NCBI GenBank assembly: GCA_035649635.1
Contig: DASRJE010000138.1
Span: 46,085-110,084 of the forward strand
DNA from: Gp6-AA40 sp035649635
GTDB taxonomy: Bacteria; Acidobacteriota; Vicinamibacteria; Vicinamibacterales; UBA2999
Direction: 5' to 3'
Length of the DNA stretch: 64,000 bases
The translations under genes were made by a program, and so were the position numbers. Positions 30,669 through 38,822 of the stretch are shown in pieces. Under the pieces are notes generated by a model that worked only from the letters and a program-made list of their open reading frames with translations, was not told the DNA's origin and made no database searches. Each line of letters opens with the position of its first letter. Positions within the stretch are counted from its first letter, which is position 1.

Positions 30669-33140
30669 ATGTCCTCTCTGGGTTACTACCTCCTGCTCGC
30701 CGCGTTCGTCGTAGGTGCGTACGCCACCGCCATGTCAGTGGCCGGCGCGCGCCGCCGCTCGCGGCCGTTGATCGAAAGCGGCATCGGCGCGTTCTATCTG
30801 CTGGCCGCGATTATGACGGCCGCCTCCTCGGTGATCGTCTACGCCTTCCTCACCGGTGACTACTCGATCAGATACGTCCAGCGTTATTCCGATTCAGCGC
30901 AGCCGCTGTTCTACAAACTCACCTCGTATTGGGGCGGGCTCGACGGCTCGATCATGTTCTGGGTGTTCCTGCTGTCGCTGTTCGGCAGCGCCGCCATCTA
31001 TATCAATCGGGAGCGCCATCGCGAGCTGATTCCCTACATCGTGGCGATCATCTCCACGGTGGAGATGTTCTTCCTGCTCCTGATGATCGTCCACAACAAC
31101 CCGTTTGAGACGTACCTGACCGAAAACCCGACGGACGGAGCCGGACTGAACCCTCTGCTCCAGAACTTCTACATGGTGATTCACCCGCCGACGATGTACC
31201 TCGGTTTCGTCGGCCTGACGATCCCGTATGCCTTCGGCATGGCCGCGCTGATCACCGGTTACCTGGACGACTCGTGGCTGCGCGCGGTGCGCCGCTGGAC
31301 GATGGTCGCCTGGCTGTTCCTGTCGATCGGCCTCGGCCTTGGCATGATCTGGGCGTACGAGGAACTGGGCTGGGGCGGCTACTGGATGTGGGATCCAGTC
31401 GAGAACGCGGGCCTGCTCCCGTGGTTCACGGCTACCGCGTTCCTGCATTCGGTCATGGTCCAGGAACGTCGCGGAATGCTGCGCATGTGGAACGTCTCGC
31501 TGGTGATCCTGACGTTCTTCCTGACGCTCTTCGGCACCTTCATGACGCGGTCGGGCATCGTGCAGTCGGTGCATTCATTCGGTCAGGACCCGGTCCTCTC
31601 GCGGATGTTCACCATTTTCATGGTGTCGATGCTGATATTCAGCTTCGGCTTCGTGATCTACCGGATGCCGCTGCTGCGCGCCCGCAACGAGCTGGACTCC
31701 TGGCTGTCGCGTGAAGCCGCGTTCCTGTTCAACAACTGGATTCTGCTCTTCTGCGCCGGCTTCGTGCTGTTTGCCACGATGTTCCCGACGCTCAGCGAGG
31801 CTGTGACGGGCGAGCGCATCACCGTCGGGCCGCCGTTCTTCAACCAGTGGATGATCCCAATCGGACTGGCGATGCTCGTTCTCACCGGCATCGGCCCGTT
31901 GCTGGCCTGGCGCAAGTCGACGCTCATCAATCTGCGCGACCAGTTCGTGTTTCCGATTCTGTGCGGCCTGCTAGTCGGAGGAACGACCGTGGCCCTCGGG
32001 GTTCGGATCTGGAGCTCGGGGTTGTGTTTCGCTTTCAGCGGATTCGTGATCGGGACAATCACCCAGGAATTCTGGCGGGGTGCTCGCGTCCGTCAGCACA
32101 CCACAGGGACCGATCTGCTGACCGCCCTGATCGGGTTGGTCGGGCGTAACAAGCGCCGCTACGGCGGTTACATCATCCACGTCGCGATCGTCCTGCTGTT
32201 CCTTGGCTTTGCCGGCAGCGGATTCAAGCTGGAGGAGTCGGCGTTGCTGACACCCGGCCAGGAGGCCCGGATCGGCTCGTACGTGATCCGGCACAACTCG
32301 CTCAGCGTCACCGACGACGGTCGGAAGCAGATGATCACGGCGGACATGACGGTGCTCCGCGATGGTGTCGAGCTCACCAAGATGTACCCGGCGCGGTGGT
32401 TTTTCCGGAAACACGAGGACCAACCCACGACCGAGGTCGCGATTCGACGTACGTTCGCGGAGGACCTGTACATCGTGATGCCGCAGTTCGATGCCAGCCA
32501 GCAATCGGCGAACGTCGAGATCACGGTGAATCCTCTGGTCAACTGGGTGTGGCTCGGGTTCGGTCTGCTGGCATTCGGTACCTTGATCGCGCTGTTGCCT
32601 GAAACCGCCTTTGCGTTCGCCGTTGGCCGCGTCCCCGACGCCGCGAAGACGGCGACAGCCTCACTCCTGCTGCTGGCGATCACGTTGCCAGCCGCGGTGC
32701 AGGCGCAGGATGGCGCACCAGGCCGCACGAACAAGACCGTGATGCAGCGTGATATCGAGGGCAAGGTCATCTGCATGTGCGGCTCGGTGGGGTGCGTTCG
32801 GAGTCCGCTGAACAACTGCCCGATGCGGCCCGCCTGCCATGGCTACGATGCGCAGACCGCGCAGTTGCAGAAGTTCCTCAACGAAGGCAAAGGGCAGGAC
32901 GACATTCTTACGGCGTTCGTGAAGGAATACGGCACCGCGGTGCTGGCGATACCGCAGGGCAGGTTCAATTCCCTGTCCTGGGTGCTGCCGTACGGGCTCG
33001 CTGGTCTCGGGCTGCTGCTACTTGTCGCCACCGCGCGACGCTGGTCGACGCAGCCGTCGGTGGGCGCTGCCGGCGGTGTGGACACCCTCGACCCTGCGCT
33101 CGACGCCCGCCTCGACGATGAGCTCAGAGACCTCGACTGA
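30669..33140 (+). CDS. ccmF: Heme lyase CcmF fused to a CcmH-like thiol domain
   Basis: The 823-residue protein has many membrane helices. The WWD heme-handling region reads LGWGGYWMWDPVENAGLLPW (about 235-255), and conserved CcmF segments include NFYMVIHPPTMYLG and GTFMTRSGIVQSVHSFG. After about residue 680 a second leader-like hydrophobic stretch leads into a CcmH-type periplasmic domain. Its Cys motif is VICMCGSVGC and LNNCPMRPAC, not the usual LRCxxC, and the helical part QLQKFLNEGKGQDDILTAFVKEYG is typical of CcmH. A final membrane helix follows. Fusing heme lyase and apocytochrome reductase would couple the two steps. No separate ccmH or ccmI is seen. Confidence 0.93.
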   Translation: MSSLGYYLLLAAFVVGAYATAMSVAGARRRSRPLIESGIGAFYLLAAIMTAASSVIVYAFLTGDYSIRYVQRYSDSAQPLFYKLTSYWGGLDGSIMFWVFLLSLFGSAAIYINRERHRELIPYIVAIISTVEMFFLLLMIVHNNPFETYLTENPTDGAGLNPLLQNFYMVIHPPTMYLGFVGLTIPYAFGMAALITGYLDDSWLRAVRRWTMVAWLFLSIGLGLGMIWAYEELGWGGYWMWDPVENAGLLPWFTATAFLHSVMVQERRGMLRMWNVSLVILTFFLTLFGTFMTRSGIVQSVHSFGQDPVLSRMFTIFMVSMLIFSFGFVIYRMPLLRARNELDSWLSREAAFLFNNWILLFCAGFVLFATMFPTLSEAVTGERITVGPPFFNQWMIPIGLAMLVLTGIGPLLAWRKSTLINLRDQFVFPILCGLLVGGTTVALGVRIWSSGLCFAFSGFVIGTITQEFWRGARVRQHTTGTDLLTALIGLVGRNKRRYGGYIIHVAIVLLFLGFAGSGFKLEESALLTPGQEARIGSYVIRHNSLSVTDDGRKQMITADMTVLRDGVELTKMYPARWFFRKHEDQPTTEVAIRRTFAEDLYIVMPQFDASQQSANVEITVNPLVNWVWLGFGLLAFGTLIALLPETAFAFAVGRVPDAAKTATASLLLLAITLPAAVQAQDGAPGRTNKTVMQRDIEGKVICMCGSVGCVRSPLNNCPMRPACHGYDAQTAQLQKFLNEGKGQDDILTAFVKEYGTAVLAIPQGRFNSLSWVLPYGLAGLGLLLLVATARRWSTQPSVGAAGGVDTLDPALDARLDDELRDLD

Positions 33141-33759
33141 GTCGCAGCCCTCGTTCGAACCCTGGCAGCTCTTCACGCTTGCCGGCCTGATCGGGGCGAC
33201 CATCGCAGTGTTCATGGCGCGTGGCGAATCGCCTGCCGCCGTGATCATGATCAGCATCACGATCTTCGCCGCCGCCGGTGTTGGCATTGCGGCGCTGCGA
33301 ACGTTCCTCCCGCTGACACAGAAAACCCCCAGTGACGGCGCGCGCATCGTGGGCGGCCGGACGCGCGCCGCGCTCGAACGCGAGAAGACACTGCTGCTGC
33401 GATCGATCAAGGAGCTCGAGTTCGATCGAGCGATGGGGAAGGTGTCGGAGAAGGATTTCGTGGAGATGAGCGGGCGGCTGCGCGCGCGCGCGGCGAGGTT
33501 GATGCGCCAGCTCGACGCCGGCGCCGGATACCGCAACGAGATCGAGCGGGAGATCGCGAAGAGGATTGGTGACGTTGGCGTCATCGCCGGGTCCACAAAG
33601 CAGGACCCGGCCTACGCTGCAGAGCGACAGTCTCCTGATGATGTAGGGCGGGTCTTGCTTTCCAGACCCGCCACGACGTGCGCGTCGTGCAACACGTCCA
33701 ACGATCCAGACGCTCGGTTCTGTAAACATTGCGGACACTCGCTGGAGGCGCGACCATGA
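33118..33759 (+). CDS. Membrane protein with C-terminal zinc ribbon, in the ccm operon
   Basis: The start at 33118 (MSSETSTESQPSF) overlaps the ccmF 3' end by 23 bases and precedes two membrane helices (about 18-35 and 42-62). A coiled-coil region follows (about 80-145: REKTLLLRSIKELEFDRAMGKVSEKDFVEMSGRLRARA), then a C-terminal zinc ribbon CASCNTSNDPDARFCKHCG. The layout suits a CcmI-like assembly factor, but no family is certain. A linker of about 29 residues between the coiled coil and the ribbon is encoded by an inverted pair of GTAG-tagged palindromes (33586-33672), so it was probably created by insertion. Confidence 0.85.
   Translation: MSSETSTESQPSFEPWQLFTLAGLIGATIAVFMARGESPAAVIMISITIFAAAGVGIAALRTFLPLTQKTPSDGARIVGGRTRAALEREKTLLLRSIKELEFDRAMGKVSEKDFVEMSGRLRARAARLMRQLDAGAGYRNEIEREIAKRIGDVGVIAGSTKQDPAYAAERQSPDDVGRVLLSRPATTCASCNTSNDPDARFCKHCGHSLEARP
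33586..33672. repeat. Inverted pair of GTAG-tagged REP-like palindromes (BIME-like) inside a CDS
   Basis: Element 1 (33586-33615, reverse orientation) has perfect 9-bp arms GCCGGGTCC/GGACCCGGC with an 8-base loop, followed by CTAC, which reads GTAG on the minus strand. Element 2 (33643-33672, forward) is GTAG then GGCGGGTCT/AGACCCGCC with an 8-base loop. Both loops carry TGCTTT on the element's forward strand. The 27-base space between them completes an 87-base, frame-preserving unit. This is the layout of REP doublets recognised by RAYT transposases. Confidence 0.85.
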
Positions 33760-34991
33760 GCCTCCGGACGTTGGGAGTTTGCGCTGTACTCGCCGGCTTG
33801 TTGTCCAGCGGTGTACGCGCGCAGGACATGCCCGACCCGTCGCTGATTCATGGTCGCGCGATTCCGGCCCAGGAACTTGCCAACGGCACGGTGACCGTTC
33901 GCGTCGTGCGCGAAGCCATCGGCAACAACGTGCCAGGGCAGCAGGTGAGCGTGACCGTTGGTGGCACCACTCGTACTGCGACCACTGACGCGCAAGGGCG
34001 CGCCGAGTTCACCGATCTGCCGAAAGATGGAGCCAACGCGATCGCGGAAGTCACAGTGGACGGTGAGACACTCGTCTCGCAACCGTTCGCTGTTCCCACG
34101 TCAGGAGGGCTTCGCGTCATTCTGGTTGCAGGCATTGCGAAGGCCGCCGAACGCAAGAAACAAGAGGAAGCGGCTGCGGCAGCCCAGCCTCCAACCAAAG
34201 GCATCGTCGTCCTGGGCGGCAACTCACGCGTCCTGATGCAGTTCAACAACGATGCGCTGGATGTCTACTACATCCTCGAGATCGTCAACAGCGCGCGGAC
34301 GCGAGTCGACACTGGTGGGCCACTCGTGATCGATCTTCCGCGCGGTGCGACCGGGGCAACCGCTCTCGAGGGATCGTCCAAAACGGCCACTGTCACCGAA
34401 ACGAAAATCACGGTCGCGGGTCCCTTTGCTTCGGGGACGACCACCGTGCAGGCGGCGTTCCGGATGCCGTACAGCGGTGGCGATCTCACCATGACACAGA
34501 CGTGGCCCGTGGCATTTCAGCAGGTCATCGTCGGAGTGCAGAAGGTGGGCGACCTCCGGGTCGCGTCGCCGCAATTGACGCAGACCAGTGACGTTCGCAC
34601 GGAGAACGGCGATCTCTTCGTTCTCGGAAATGGGCCGGCGCTTCCGGCTGGCGGCACGCTGACGCTGACGTTGTCGGGTCTGCCTTTCCATAACACCACT
34701 CCGCGCTACGTCACGCTCGCCATCGCTGCCGGGCTCCTCGCCTTTGGCGCCTGGCTGGCTGTCAGCGGGCGAACCAAGAAGGACGAGACCCGCCAGGCGC
34801 TGGTCGCCCGTCGCGACACCTTGCTCGGTCAGTTGGCGCAGCTCGAATCCAAGCGTCGCGCCGGAACGGTTGACGGCGAGGCGCAAGCCAAGCGCCGTAC
34901 TCGCATCCTTGGCGAGCTCGAACAGATCTACGGCGAGCTCGACGAAGCGCATCCCGGACCGCAAGGAGGCGGCGAGGGCATCGCTGCGTGA
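33756..34991 (+). CDS. Secreted, C-terminally anchored protein of unknown function in the ccm operon
   Basis: The ATG at 33756 overlaps the stop of the zinc-ribbon gene (ATGA). The 411-residue product has a signal peptide (about 1-22, ending VRAQ). A carboxypeptidase-regulatory-like beta domain (about 38-110: GNNVPGQQVSVTVGGTTRTATTD) is followed by a second beta-rich region (about 155-320). A membrane helix (VTLAIAAGLLAFGAWLAV, about 325) then leads to a cytoplasmic coiled coil (RRDTLLGQLAQLESKRRAGTVDGEAQAKRRTRI). The order resembles structural or chaperone proteins. Its stop overlaps the ccmA start (GTGA), so it belongs to the operon. A periplasmic accessory role in cytochrome assembly is inference. 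Confidence 0.82.
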   Translation: MSLRTLGVCAVLAGLLSSGVRAQDMPDPSLIHGRAIPAQELANGTVTVRVVREAIGNNVPGQQVSVTVGGTTRTATTDAQGRAEFTDLPKDGANAIAEVTVDGETLVSQPFAVPTSGGLRVILVAGIAKAAERKKQEEAAAAAQPPTKGIVVLGGNSRVLMQFNNDALDVYYILEIVNSARTRVDTGGPLVIDLPRGATGATALEGSSKTATVTETKITVAGPFASGTTTVQAAFRMPYSGGDLTMTQTWPVAFQQVIVGVQKVGDLRVASPQLTQTSDVRTENGDLFVLGNGPALPAGGTLTLTLSGLPFHNTTPRYVTLAIAAGLLAFGAWLAVSGRTKKDETRQALVARRDTLLGQLAQLESKRRAGTVDGEAQAKRRTRILGELEQIYGELDEAHPGPQGGGEGIAA

Positions 34992-35722
34992 CGAGGGCTT
35001 CGCGCCGCGAGATGGTCGGCGGAAGCGTCGACTTCGACGAGGTCTCCGTCGAGGACGTGTCCCGCCACTTCGGCCGCCGGCGCGCCGTCTCGCGTGTGAC
35101 CTTCCGGGCGGCACGCGGAATGATCGTCGGCCTGCTCGGGCCCAACGGGGCCGGGAAGTCCACGCTGCTCGCCATGCTGGCGACGGTGTTGAGACCCTCG
35201 TCAGGCGCAATCCGCTATGGCTCTCTCGATGCGACGGCCGGCCCGGCTCTTCGCTCACGCATTGGAGTGCTCGGACACGATCTGTTTCTGTACCCAGAGC
35301 TAACTGCGCGTGAGAACCTCGCGTTTTTCGCGGGACTCTATGGCATTGCCGACAGCGACGCTTGCGCGCGAGCGGCGCTGGAACGCGCGCAGCTCGACAC
35401 TCGACGCGACGATCCGGTCGCCAGTTTCTCACGCGGGATGCGCCAGCGTGTCGCGCTCGAGCGCGCGCTGATTCACGATCCTCGCCTCGCTCTGCTCGAC
35501 GAACCGTTCACGGGCCTGGACGACGCCTCGACCGAGGCGCTGCTCGGGCGATTGAAGGCACTGCGTCACGGCGGCGCGATCGTGATTCTCGCCACTCACG
35601 ATCTCGATCTGGCGGAAGGACTGCTCGATACCGCGCTCTTTCTCCGCGATGGGCGCAATGTCGAAACGCTGAGCGCGCCCGGCGGATTGCGATCCACCTA
35701 CCGGACCGTCATCGGGCGATGA
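34988..35722 (+). CDS. ccmA: Heme exporter ATP-binding subunit CcmA
   Basis: The 244-residue ABC ATPase shows Walker A LLGPNGAGKSTLLAML (about 55), a Q-loop region, the signature FSRGMRQRVALERAL (about 140) and Walker B LALLDEPFTGLD with the switch His in LATHDLDLA. With CcmB and CcmC it drives release of holo-CcmE from the inner membrane. The GTG start at 34988 overlaps the preceding stop. The usual CcmA LSxGQ signature is replaced by FSRGM, a known tolerance in this family. Confidence 0.93.
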   Translation: MTRASRREMVGGSVDFDEVSVEDVSRHFGRRRAVSRVTFRAARGMIVGLLGPNGAGKSTLLAMLATVLRPSSGAIRYGSLDATAGPALRSRIGVLGHDLFLYPELTARENLAFFAGLYGIADSDACARAALERAQLDTRRDDPVASFSRGMRQRVALERALIHDPRLALLDEPFTGLDDASTEALLGRLKALRHGGAIVILATHDLDLAEGLLDTALFLRDGRNVETLSAPGGLRSTYRTVIGR

Positions 35723-35735
35723 GTCGCGGGACGAG

Positions 35736-36413
35736 GTGATGCTGCGCGCCATCTGGCTCATCGTCCGAAAGGATCTCACCGTCGAAGTGCGGAGCCGGGA
35801 GCTCGCGTACACGACGTTGTTCTTCGCGATCTCGTGTGTGCTGGTCTTTGCGTTCTCGTTGGTGCAAGAGGGAAGGGCCGCGGAAGGCGTCGGAGCCGGG
35901 GTGCTGTGGATGACGATCATGTTCGCCGGCAACCTGGCGCTTGGGCGAACCTTCGAGCGGGAGCGTCAGTCAGAAACACTGCGGGCGCTGATGCTGGTAC
36001 CTGCGCCGCGGCCCGCGGTCTACCTGGGAAAGCTGACGGGCATCGTCCTGCTGCTGCTGCTCACCGAGGGCGTGCTGGTACCGCTGGTCGCCCTGCTGTT
36101 TCAGGCCGAGCTGTTGGCGCACCCGTTCTGGCTCGTCTCAGTGGTTGCGATGGGGACATTGGGATTCGCAGCGGTCGGGACGCTCTTTGCCGCGATGCTC
36201 GTGCGGGCGCGCAGCCGGGACGTGCTCCTTCCGGTCCTGCTGTATCCGATTACGGTGCCGGTCATCATTGCCGGGGTGCGCGGGACGATGGCAATCGCGC
36301 AGCCGGATTTCGAAGTCGCCGTCGTCCGCTTCTGGTTCTCGCTGCTCGTGGCCTTTGACGTGGTGTTCATTACGCTCGCGCTGTGGACGTTTGAGCCCGT
36401 TATGACAGACTAG
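35736..36413 (+). CDS. ccmB: Heme exporter membrane subunit CcmB
   Basis: The 225-residue protein has about six membrane helices. Family segments include VRKDLTVEVRSRELAYTTLFFAI, FAGNLALGRTFERERQSETLRALMLVP and LLPVLLYPITVPVIIAGVRGT. It pairs with CcmA as the permease of the CcmABCD release complex. The gene follows ccmA by 13 bases and precedes ccmC by about 10, so the three are co-transcribed. Either GTG at 35736 or ATG at 35739 could start it. Confidence 0.94.
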   Translation: MMLRAIWLIVRKDLTVEVRSRELAYTTLFFAISCVLVFAFSLVQEGRAAEGVGAGVLWMTIMFAGNLALGRTFERERQSETLRALMLVPAPRPAVYLGKLTGIVLLLLLTEGVLVPLVALLFQAELLAHPFWLVSVVAMGTLGFAAVGTLFAAMLVRARSRDVLLPVLLYPITVPVIIAGVRGTMAIAQPDFEVAVVRFWFSLLVAFDVVFITLALWTFEPVMTD

Positions 36414-36423
36414 TGAGTTGTTT

Positions 36424-37086
36424 ATGCCTAAGTGGTTTAGCCCCGCGGTTCTCGTGTGTGGCGTGATGTTCGCGATCTCGCCGCTGGTCATCGCCCAAGC
36501 GCCGTACGAGTCGACCATGGGACTCGTGCAGAAGGTGTTCTACTACCACATGCCATCGGCATGGGTCTTCCTGACAGCGAGCGTCGTCTGCGGCATCGCG
36601 AGCGCGCGGTTTCTGGCGACCGGTAATCCCCGCCACGATCGCACGGCCCTGGCCGCGGCGGAGATGGCCGTGCTCTTCGGGTTGGTGACGCTCGTCACCG
36701 GACCCCTGTGGGCGAGGAAGGCGTGGGGTACGTGGTGGGTGTGGGACGCTCGCATTACCTCGAGCCTCGTCGGCTGGATGATTGCGTGGGCGTATCTCAT
36801 CCTGCGGCAGTACGGAGGCCCGGGCTCCGAAAAACTCGCGGCGGGACTGGCGCTCTTCGGCATGGCGAACGTGCCGTTCATCTATGTCTCGGTCAACTAC
36901 TGGCGGACGATTCATCCCGCGACAACGGTCGTGCCGAAGCTCCCGTTCTCGATGGGGTTTCCGCTCCTGTTTTGTCTCGCGGCGTTCTACTTCCTGATGT
37001 TCCTGCTGATGAAGCTGCGCGTGCGCGTGGCCGAGCAGCAGGCTCGCCTCGATGCGATCTACCTTTCACTGGACGAACAAGCGTGA
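36424..37086 (+). CDS. ccmC: Heme-handling protein CcmC
   Basis: The roughly 220-residue protein has six membrane helices and the WWD-type heme motif GTWWVWDARITSSLVGW (about 100-116), flanked by His ligands in VFYYHMPSAW and NYWRTIHPATTV. CcmC attaches heme to CcmE in the inner membrane. The ATG at 36424 is chosen over a TTG two codons upstream because AGTGAG lies six bases before it. The 3' end overlaps the ccmD-like gene (GTGA). Confidence 0.95.
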   Translation: MPKWFSPAVLVCGVMFAISPLVIAQAPYESTMGLVQKVFYYHMPSAWVFLTASVVCGIASARFLATGNPRHDRTALAAAEMAVLFGLVTLVTGPLWARKAWGTWWVWDARITSSLVGWMIAWAYLILRQYGGPGSEKLAAGLALFGMANVPFIYVSVNYWRTIHPATTVVPKLPFSMGFPLLFCLAAFYFLMFLLMKLRVRVAEQQARLDAIYLSLDEQA

Positions 37087-37391
37087 CGAGAACAATGCTT
37101 CGCGTGGTTGCCGTGACTCTGCTTGCAGTGTCCGGCTTCGGCCAGTCAGTGGCGGATCAGGCCGTGACTCTGTCGGCGCAAGGGCAGCCCAAGCAGCAAG
37201 AGCAATTCACTCCGATTGATCAGCTGCCGCCGCAGGAACAATTACCAGCCGCACCGTTGCTCGTTGCTGCGTACGTGTTCGTTCTGCTGACGCTGTTCGG
37301 CTATATGTTCATCATGTCGCGTCGAATGACCGTCATTCAGCGCGAAGTGGATCGCCTCGATAGCGACATGAAGCGATCTGGCAGGGGCTGA
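37083..37391 (+). CDS. ccmD: CcmD-family small membrane protein with an N-terminal extension
   Basis: The product (about 102 residues) carries the CcmD core PLLVAAYVFVLLTLFGYMFIMSRRM, then VIQREVDRLDSDM. CcmD is normally 40-70 residues. Here it is preceded by a signal-like segment (MLRVVAVTLLAVSGFGQ) and a Gln/Pro-rich stretch, which gives an unusually long periplasmic N-terminus. The GTG at 37083 overlaps the ccmC stop; ATG at 37095 is an alternative. It should link the CcmABC complex to CcmE. Confidence 0.82.
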   Translation: MTRTMLRVVAVTLLAVSGFGQSVADQAVTLSAQGQPKQQEQFTPIDQLPPQEQLPAAPLLVAAYVFVLLTLFGYMFIMSRRMTVIQREVDRLDSDMKRSGRG

Positions 37392-37531
37392 TGCCAACCG
37401 CCGCCCACTTCATCTACATTCCGGGCGTGTTGCTCATCGGGATCGTGATCGGGTGGATTCTCGGGTCGCGAGCGGCAGCGGATGCGTATGCCGCAAAGCT
37501 GCGGAGGCAGGAGCAAAAACGGGGTCAGTAG
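37391..37531 (+). CDS. 46-residue single-pass membrane protein at the end of the ccm operon
   Basis: The ATG at 37391 overlaps the ccmD stop by one base (TGATG). The peptide MPTAAHFIYIPGVLLIGIV continues IGWILGSRAAADAYAAKLRR and ends in a basic tail. The helix IPGVLLIGIVIGWILGSRAA is typical of small assembly subunits. Coupled position and a clean membrane segment support a real gene. It may be a second CcmD-like subunit, but no family can be named. Confidence 0.7.
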   Translation: MPTAAHFIYIPGVLLIGIVIGWILGSRAAADAYAAKLRRQEQKRGQ

Positions 37532-37537
37532 ACTTCG

Positions 37538-38272
37538 TTACCGTCCGATCGCTAATCTCTGAGCAAGGACCTCGGGCAGCCCCGCCGCAATGATCTTCGC
37601 TTGCGCGGACGTCACGTCGTAGGGGACGCGCATCACCGTGAGCGTCCGGCTGCTCGTGTCGAGCATGCCGAACGCGGCGCGCGGATCGCCGTCGCGCGGT
37701 TGCCCGACCGCTCCGCAGTTGACCAAATACTTCGCCGCGTCATCCAACAGCAGCCGAAACGTTTCACCGCGTGGCGGAGCAACAGGATGGTAGTCGGTGT
37801 CGAACTTGTACACCGCCGGCACGTGAGTGTGTCCAAAGAGGCAGAGCGTGCGCTCTGCGACGAGCAGCGCACGACGCGCGTCCAGGTCGTCGAAGATGTA
37901 GACGTCCTCGTCAAACGGCGATCCGTGACAAATCTCCACCCATGAGTCGATGTTGACGGGGCCGGCGGGCAAGGCGGCAAGCCATGCCCGGTTGTTAGGC
38001 GTGAGCGCGGCCGCGGTCCAGGTGATCGCGTGCTTGGCGAGATGATTGAACGCCTCGACGTTCTCGATGCCCGCGCCAACCTTATCGTGGTTTCCCCGAA
38101 TGATCGTTGCGGATGGCAGCTGCCGGACGCGATCGATCACGGCGTTTGGATCGGCGCCGTAGCCGACCAGATCGCCCAGCACGAGGACGGCATCATGCGG
38201 ACCGGCCTTGGCGAGCGCGGCTTCGAGCGCCTCGAGATTGGCGTGTATGTCGCTGATGACGAGGTATTTCAT
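37538..38272 (-). CDS. YfcE/MJ0936-type metallophosphoesterase
   Basis: The start at 38272 (MKYLVISDIHANLEALEAAL) is set by the first metal motif DIHAN. Next come VLVLGDLVGYGADP, IIRGNHDK (about 60), ICHGSPFDE and FGHTHVPA, the full ligand set of small cytoplasmic phosphodiesterases. The long upstream extension of the open frame is the antisense of aroK and is rejected. The enzyme is about 244 residues. It lies 52 bases downstream of aroK on the same strand. The natural substrate is unknown; related enzymes hydrolyse phosphodiesters such as cyclic nucleotides or diadenosine polyphosphates. Confidence 0.93.
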   Translation of the reverse strand: MKYLVISDIHANLEALEAALAKAGPHDAVLVLGDLVGYGADPNAVIDRVRQLPSATIIRGNHDKVGAGIENVEAFNHLAKHAITWTAAALTPNNRAWLAALPAGPVNIDSWVEICHGSPFDEDVYIFDDLDARRALLVAERTLCLFGHTHVPAVYKFDTDYHPVAPPRGETFRLLLDDAAKYLVNCGAVGQPRDGDPRAAFGMLDTSSRTLTVMRVPYDVTSAQAKIIAAGLPEVLAQRLAIGR

Positions 38273-38324
38273 AAACTCAGTGCGTCCAGCGAAGCCCGAC
38301 CCGATCGCCGACGCGAAGCCGAGG

Positions 38325-38822
38325 TTAGAAGTCCACCCATTCGAGCAATCGTCCGACGACTTCGGCCACCGGGCGCGTGGCATCGATTCGTACGTGCGCG
38401 TGCGCGTAGGCGAGCTGCCGTCTCGCGTACAGGATCTCCATCTGCGCGCGATCCGAGGCAAGCGGCCGTCGTCCGTCGGCCGGAACGCGCTCGATCACCT
38501 GGGTCAGCGGCAGGTCCAGCCACGCCACCGCGCCATCGGCCAGCATCAGCGCCCGATTGTCGGCCTCGACGAACGTCCCTCCACCCGTGGCTACGACCAC
38601 GTGTCGCAGCGGCAGGAGCTCGCCGAGCGCCATTCGCTCGAGTTGCCTGAAGTATGGCTCGCCCTGCTGCGAGAAGATCGACGCCACGCTCCGATGCTCC
38701 CTCGCCTCGATGCGCTGGTCGATGTCCTCGACCCGCCAGCCGGTGCGTCGGCCGAGCGCCCGGGCGACCGTCGTCTTGCCTGCTCCCATGAAGCCGACAA
38801 GATACAGCTTGTCGGCCTTCAC
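38325..38822 (-). CDS. aroK: Shikimate kinase
   Basis: The 165-residue enzyme phosphorylates shikimate in the aromatic amino acid pathway. It shows the P-loop LVGFMGAGKTTVARAL (about 8-23), shikimate-binding WRVEDIDQRIEAREH, the VVVATGGGTF motif and the lid Arg in ADGRRPLA. Its start overlaps the aroA stop by 4 bases, giving an aroA-aroK operon of consecutive pathway genes, with aroA upstream. Confidence 0.97.
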   Translation of the reverse strand: MKADKLYLVGFMGAGKTTVARALGRRTGWRVEDIDQRIEAREHRSVASIFSQQGEPYFRQLERMALGELLPLRHVVVATGGGTFVEADNRALMLADGAVAWLDLPLTQVIERVPADGRRPLASDRAQMEILYARRQLAYAHAHVRIDATRPVAEVVGRLLEWVDF

